The position numbers and the translations under genes were made by a program. 64,000 nt of DNA from Holophagaceae bacterium (GTDB taxonomy: Bacteria > Acidobacteriota > Holophagae > Holophagales > Holophagaceae). The stretch is taken from the NCBI GenBank assembly GCA_016720465.1, contig JADKKO010000004.1, positions 1,054,001 to 1,118,000 on the forward strand, read 5' to 3'. The notes beneath the pieces were generated by a model. It worked only from the letters and a program-made list of their open reading frames with translations. It ran no database searches and had not been told where the DNA came from. This document shows, piece by piece, positions 59,375 to 64,000 of this stretch (the stretch's first letter is position 1; each line of letters begins with the position of its first letter).

Positions 59375-60994
59375 ATGGAAGTGAACATCAACCATCCCAA
59401 AGTTCCTGCCTTGGTGCTCGCGGGGTTCGCCTTCGCTTTATCTCTGGCTTGTGGCGGAGGAGGCGGTGGGAACACGCTGCCGCCCAGCGGCGGCGGGAAC
59501 ACGAATGTCGCACCGGCCATCACGGGCCAGCCTTCGGGCCTGACCGTCACCCTGGGGCAGGCCGCCAATTTCATTGCTGCCGCATCCGGCAACCCGGCTC
59601 CGGCCTTTCAATGGGAACGCAGCAGCGACGGCAACAACTGGACCAGCATCGGCGGCGCCACCAGCGCTTCCTATAGCTTCACTCCAGCCAAGGCGGACCA
59701 CGCCGCCCAGTTCCGGACCAAGGCCACCAATGTCGCGGGGACGGCCACATCGAACTCCGCGCCCCTCGCGGTCCAATGGGTTCCCACTTTCACGCTGCAG
59801 CCGGCCTCCCAGTCCGTCAGTTCGCCGGCTGCGGCCACCTTCACTGTCCTGGCGGAGGCCAACCCGGCGGCCACCTACCAATGGCAGTCCAGCTCCAATG
59901 GCGCTTCGTGGGCGGATCAGGCCGGAGCCACCGGCGCGGCCTTTCAGACCGGACCCACGCTCAATTCCATGAACAATCTCCAATTCCGCTGTGTGGCTTC
60001 GAACGCAGTGGGGTCGGCCACCAGCAATAGCGCGACCCTTCTGGTGAATGTGCCCTCCGTGACGCTCACGGTGAATCTGGGGACAGGCACCACCGGAACG
60101 CCCGCGACCACCGCAGCCCATGCCGTCGGCACTTCTGTGAACTACGCCTACAGCGCCCAGCCTGGATTCACGAATCTCCAGGTAGCGCTGGATGGAAACC
60201 CGGTGGCCTCGGCCGGCACAGTCAACATGGATGGCGCCCATACCCTTGCGGCCACCGCTTCAGCGATTCAACGCACCGTCACCTTCACAGCCGGAGCGGG
60301 GGGGAACATCACGGGTACGACCAGCCAGGTAGTGCCCCATGGTGGCAGCACCGCGCCGGTCACCGCGGCTCCCGATGCTGGCTTCTCCTTCGTCAACTGG
60401 ACCGGGAACGGCTTCACGGCCACCAGCGCCAATCCCCTCGCCCTCAGCAATGTGACCCAGGATTATGGAATCACCGCCAATTTCAGCGCGGTGGCGCCCA
60501 CGCTCCATACGCTCACCGTGAATCTCGGCACTGGAGCGACCGGGACCCCGGCCGCCGGGAGCCCTTTCACCCAAGGGAGCGTGGTGCCCTACAGCTACAC
60601 GGCCCAGGCTGGCTTCAACAACCTGGTCGTGCGGCTGGACGGCAGTCCCGTGGCGGCCGCGGGCACCGTCACCATGGACGCCGCCCATACCCTGGCGATC
60701 ACTGCCCAGGCCATCCCTGATCCCAACACGATCAAGGTCGGGCAGGGCGGGCTCGTCTTTTCACCCGATTCGCTCACGGTCCAGGTGGGGACCACGGTCA
60801 CCTTCCATTGGTCCAGCAGCGGGCACAGCATGGTGATCGGAAATCCATGCTCGCCCAGCGGCGTGCTGGACTCCGGCATCCGGAGCGCGGGATACGAGTT
60901 GACCTACACGCCGATGGCCGTGGGAGACGTGCCGTTCTATTGCTCCCCCCACTGCGGATTCGGGATGACGGGCGTCATCCATGTGGTGCCTTAG
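59375..60994 (+). CDS. Surface lipoprotein with Ig-like/InlB-type repeats and C-terminal cupredoxin
   Basis: A 539-residue lipoprotein (lipobox SLACG) followed by a Gly/Asn tether. Two Ig-like domains (about 47-140 and 140-230: PAFQWERSSDGNNWTSI, ATYQWQSSSNGASWADQ) precede three repeats of the LTVNLGTGxTGTPA type with an InlB B-repeat-like unit (GFSFVNWTGNGFTATSANPL). The last 90 residues are a plastocyanin-like domain with Cu ligands His about 484 (SSGHSMV), Cys 523, His 526 and Met 531 (FYCSPHCGFGM). The stalk would hold the blue-copper head away from the membrane. An AGGAGG precedes the start. It partners the Rieske protein by position. Confidence 0.85.
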   Translation: MEVNINHPKVPALVLAGFAFALSLACGGGGGGNTLPPSGGGNTNVAPAITGQPSGLTVTLGQAANFIAAASGNPAPAFQWERSSDGNNWTSIGGATSASYSFTPAKADHAAQFRTKATNVAGTATSNSAPLAVQWVPTFTLQPASQSVSSPAAATFTVLAEANPAATYQWQSSSNGASWADQAGATGAAFQTGPTLNSMNNLQFRCVASNAVGSATSNSATLLVNVPSVTLTVNLGTGTTGTPATTAAHAVGTSVNYAYSAQPGFTNLQVALDGNPVASAGTVNMDGAHTLAATASAIQRTVTFTAGAGGNITGTTSQVVPHGGSTAPVTAAPDAGFSFVNWTGNGFTATSANPLALSNVTQDYGITANFSAVAPTLHTLTVNLGTGATGTPAAGSPFTQGSVVPYSYTAQAGFNNLVVRLDGSPVAAAGTVTMDAAHTLAITAQAIPDPNTIKVGQGGLVFSPDSLTVQVGTTVTFHWSSSGHSMVIGNPCSPSGVLDSGIRSAGYELTYTPMAVGDVPFYCSPHCGFGMTGVIHVVP

Positions 60995-61030
60995 GATCTC
61001 CCCTGGGAATCGCCCGTCGGCCGGGCGGTG

Positions 61031-61062
61031 ATCAAGGGCGCGGGTGGAAGCGCGCCCTTGAT
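61031..61062. terminator. Perfect 12-bp hairpin between converging genes
   Basis: ATCAAGGGCGCG (61031-61042) pairs with CGCGCCCTTGAT (61051-61062) around an 8-base loop. It lies 37 bases after the cupredoxin stop and 12 bases after the stop of the converging metalloprotease gene. Neither side has a T-run, so termination in both directions is likely but not classical. Confidence 0.6.
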
Positions 61063-61074
61063 CGGTGTTCCGGG

Positions 61075-63677
61075 TCAGTGGTCGAAGGCCTCGCCAATTT
61101 CCGGCCAGCAGCCTTCCTCCTCGGTGGCGCGCGCTCGGCCGGCGGCGGCCGCGCTGGCCGGGCCGGGGGCAGCAAATTTGGGATCGAGGATCCTGGCGAT
61201 CTGGTCTTTCAGGTCTTCAAGATGCGCCCTTGATGCGCCCTTGGCCGAAGGCAGCTTGGCTGAAAGCTGCGACTGCAGCGACTTCAGCTCCGCGCGGATA
61301 GCTCCGCGCTGGTCGTCCAGGGCATTGGGAGCCGGGATGGCGAGGCCGGGGAAACTAAGGGGCGCAGGCGCCGGCTGGTTCAGGCGTTCGTTCAGCAGCT
61401 CGAGGTAGGCCCGCTGCAGATCCCGGCGATGCCCATCGATCTTGGGCGCGGGGGAAGACAGCTCCGTGAACGCGCCGCTGCGGATATCGGCCAGCAGTTC
61501 GCCAAGCCTGTAGGCCTTGTCCCCCAGCGCGGATTCCTGCTCCTGAAGCCGGCCCAGCCGGCTGCGGTCCAGCAGGTTCCGCAACACGCTTTTCTGCGCG
61601 GCCAGGAGCCGCGCGGAACCGCTGTTGGGTTCAAGGCGGCTCAGGATTTCGGGCTTGAGCAACCAGTCGGGCGTCTGGAGGATGGCGCCGTTCAAGTATT
61701 TCACCGCCAGTTGCTGGCGGGTTTTGGAAACCGGTGTGAAGACCGCGCCCGATTGCCCGCCGTGCTTGGTCTGGGCGTCGTAGCCGCCCACGATGGCCGC
61801 CACATGGTTCAGCTCGCGGGTCCACTGGCCCCAGGTGGCGGTGTAGAGATGGCTGAGGGTCCCATTGTCCTCGCCGGGTTTGTCGCAAGCCTTCATCAGC
61901 ATGCCTGCGACCCGCTGGAGGTTTTTCGTTCCGAGCGCCGTGGCGGCCACGGCATCCGCATCGCCCACCGCCTCGGTGTTCTCGCCTGGGTCGGATCCGA
62001 AAGCGCCGGGGGTCGAGAAGCGCAGCCACGGCTCGCTGTCCTGCCTGCGCGCCCAGGTGTCCAGCGTGGGCGTTTCATCATCGGGAGTCTTGGCGCCGGG
62101 AATGGGCGTGTAGCCCCACTGGACCGCATACATATCATAGGGGCCGATCTTCGGGATCAGCAGCTTGGGATCGATCTTGTCTTCGGGCTGTGCGACGTAG
62201 TTGAACCGGCAGTAGTCCATGAGGGTCGCCACATGCCCCATCTTGGCGAGCCACTCCTTGTCCCGGATTTTTCGAAAGGATATTCGGAACTGGACTTCAT
62301 GTTGTGGGGAAAGCCCAGGGAGTGGCCGCATTCGTGGGTGACGACGTAGGCCACGAGTTCGCCCATGAGGTCGTCCGGCAGGGGCAGCGATTGAGCCCTG
62401 GGATCCAGCGGCCCCACCTGGGTGAAATACCAATCGCGCTGGAGCTGCAGGATGTTGTGGTACATCACGATGTCGGCATTCAAGATCTCGCCGCTGCGCG
62501 GGTCACTGATGTGCGGGCCGTAGGCGTTGGCGATGGGCGAAGGCACCCAGCGGATGACGGAATAGCGGATGTCCGCCGGATCGAATTGGGGGTCCTGCTC
62601 CTTGGTGGGGAAGCTGCGGGCCTGCACCGCATTCTTGAAGCCCGCGGCTTCGAAGGCCACGTTCCAGGCCTCCACGCCCTTCTTGATGAAAGGCACCCAC
62701 TGGGCCGGCGTCGCGCTGTCGATGTACCAGACGATGGGCTTGATGGGTTCGCTGAGGGCTGCAGTGGGATCCTTCTTCTCAAGCTTCCAGCGCGTGATGT
62801 AGGTGCGGCGCTTGGCTTCGTGCTCGTCGCGGCCATAGTCCACGTTGCGGACCGAGAAGTAGCCCACCCGGCCATCCATGAGCCGGGGCATCATGGGGGT
62901 GTCCGGAAGGGCGACGAAGGAATAGGCCACCTTCACCGAACCGCTTTTCGGCGGAAGGCTGGGCATCCCTGGGATGACAGGCGTTCCCGGCGGCAGGGCG
63001 CTCATGGTGTAGGTGTGGATCGAATCCACCAGGACATTGCCCGGGAAGGCCTTCGCCTGTTCCACGTAGCTGCGGCCCGCGTCCAAGGCCATGGCGTTGA
63101 GGATGGTTCGCGCGGTGAAATCGCCCACTTCGCTGGTGAAGAGTTTGCTCACTTCGATGACGGGCGATCCATCCTTGGCGAAGGCCTCCACGGGAAAGCC
63201 CATGAGGATCGCGTCCTGGTTGGAATTGTTCACCGCTGCCGCGATGGGCTTGGAGGGATCCGAAACCACTGCGTGGGACACCTGGGTGAGGTAGACCTTG
63301 TTCTCGTGCGCCACCCACCGGACAATTTCGTCGTTGATCTCCTTGCCGGCGTGGTCCACGCCCGCGGGCGTTTTCGTGGCTGTGGCCACCAACAGCAATT
63401 CTTTTCCGAGGCCAGACTTCGGGATCTCGAAATAGATCTTTCCTTTGTGCTGGTGCACCTTGAAAAGGCCCGACTGGGTCTTGAATTCCGGCGTGATGAC
63501 CTTGTCGTAGGGTTTGGGTTCGGCATCGGAGGCCGCGCCGGGCCTTTGTCCGGCCGCCTGGCTGTTGGGTCCGCCGGGCGCCTGCGGCCCCTGGGCCGGT
63601 TTTGGAGCCGGTGTCTGCGCGAAGACACTGAGGCTCACCAGCGCCAGGGCTGTGTATCGAAGAAGACGGGAAGGCAT
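61075..63677 (-). pseudogene. Large zinc metalloprotease (M10/DUF5117-DUF4953 type), single-base frameshift
   Basis: About 867 residues if the frame is restored. A signal peptide (LLRYTALALVSLSVFAQ) leads to a DUF5117-like domain and a zinc-protease domain with THECGHSLGFPHN (HExxH-x-x-G-x-x-H), near residue 450. Just downstream, SSEYPFEK should continue IRDKEWLAKMGHVATLMDYC, but five A instead of six at about 62270-62274 shift the frame and truncate the product at 506 residues. The second half continues in the other frame to 61075, including a long helical C-terminus. Either a miscall in an A-run or a true inactivation. Confidence 0.8.
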
Positions 63678-63762
63678 GGTGGCTCCTGTGGATGGAATGC
63701 TTCCAACCTAACAGGATGCCTCGCAAGACGATGGAAGAATTTTTCCCCTCGATTTCCTGCGG

Positions 63763-64000
63763 TCAGTACACCTCCTTGAGGTTCCGGGGAGGGTTCCCGG
63801 CCTCGCCGTGGAAGGTCCTCGCCCAATCCTTGGGGAGGAAGAAGACCTGGGCCTTGCCGTCCCGCAGGAAGACCAGGGAATCCCAGATAAGGCCTCGGGA
63901 CACCCGCAGGGGATCGATGCTGCCTTCGTCCATGGCGATGGCCTTGGTCCGGAATAATCCCCGATGGATGAAATGCCAGCGCCCCCCCAGGTGCGCCAGG
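63763..64000 (-). CDS. C-terminal part of an unidentified protein
   Basis: The frame enters from the right edge and ends at TGA 63763-63765, giving the last 79 residues: a basic/aromatic stretch (GGRWHFIHRGLFRTKAIAMD), then IWDSLVFLRDGKAQVFFLPK and PPRNLKEVY at the end. I do not recognise a family. The codon usage is like that of the neighbours, and the gene lies about 85 bases upstream of the metalloprotease gene on the same strand. Confidence 0.6.
   Translation of the reverse strand, partial: LAHLGGRWHFIHRGLFRTKAIAMDEGSIDPLRVSRGLIWDSLVFLRDGKAQVFFLPKDWARTFHGEAGNPPRNLKEVY

Overview
The window is GC-rich (mid-60s percent by eye) and bacterial. It carries OmcA/MtrC-type decaheme cytochromes, a complex-iron-sulfur-molybdoenzyme operon, a hydrogenase-related membrane complex and many lipoproteins. 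This combination, with Gram-negative features (TolC, outer-membrane barrels, MurJ), suggests a metal-respiring Acidobacteriota member of the Holophagae, most like Geothrix. That placement is inference from gene content; no rRNA is present.

Layout. 1-1032 (minus): the start of a TolC-type efflux gene behind an ArsR repressor, then a second ArsR gene. 1417-8022 (plus): a small cytochrome c, a coiled-coil porin, then a PsrABC-type molybdoenzyme (catalytic, FeS and NrfD subunits) with its TorD chaperone; a DinB-like gene follows. 8579-20889 (minus): the most striking part, a tandem duplication of a porin-cytochrome operon. Each unit encodes an outer-membrane beta-barrel, a pentaheme lipoprotein, a second multiheme lipoprotein, a decaheme OmcA/MtrC surface lipoprotein, a terminator and an exported helix-hairpin-helix protein. 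The barrel-proximal 2.15 kb is about 99 percent identical between units while the rest has diverged, which points to gene conversion. Both units keep a CRP/FNR-like site at exactly the same distance upstream.

21405-33096: mostly housekeeping and single genes (proC, a BlaI repressor with an M56 peptidase fused to a lytic transglycosylase, a polysaccharide deacetylase, murJ, a LysR regulator, tpx, an M28 peptidase) and two overlapping ATP-grasp genes. 33139-38282: a segment bounded by a tRNA-Thr gene and degenerate direct copies of its 3' end, holding an ECF42-type sigma factor with a DGPF/YCII protein and an IorAB-type molybdenum hydroxylase; it looks like a small tRNA-targeted island. 38420-42953 (minus): two unknown genes and ribH-nusB-accB-accC. 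43095-52391 (plus): a seven-gene complex related to group 4 hydrogenases whose large subunit has lost the NiFe ligands (Ehr-like). 52517-64000: aconitase, a DUF4386 protein, a TMTC-like membrane protein, a MocR-family regulator without its PLP lysine, a Rieske lipoprotein beside an Ig/cupredoxin lipoprotein, a large zinc metalloprotease and a partial gene.

Three genes carry single-base frameshifts, two of them in homopolymers. Assembly error is therefore a real alternative to pseudogenisation. As a whole, the window describes an organism with several parallel routes for moving electrons across the inner membrane (molybdoenzyme, Ehr complex) and the outer membrane (duplicated conduit, cupredoxin/Rieske pair).
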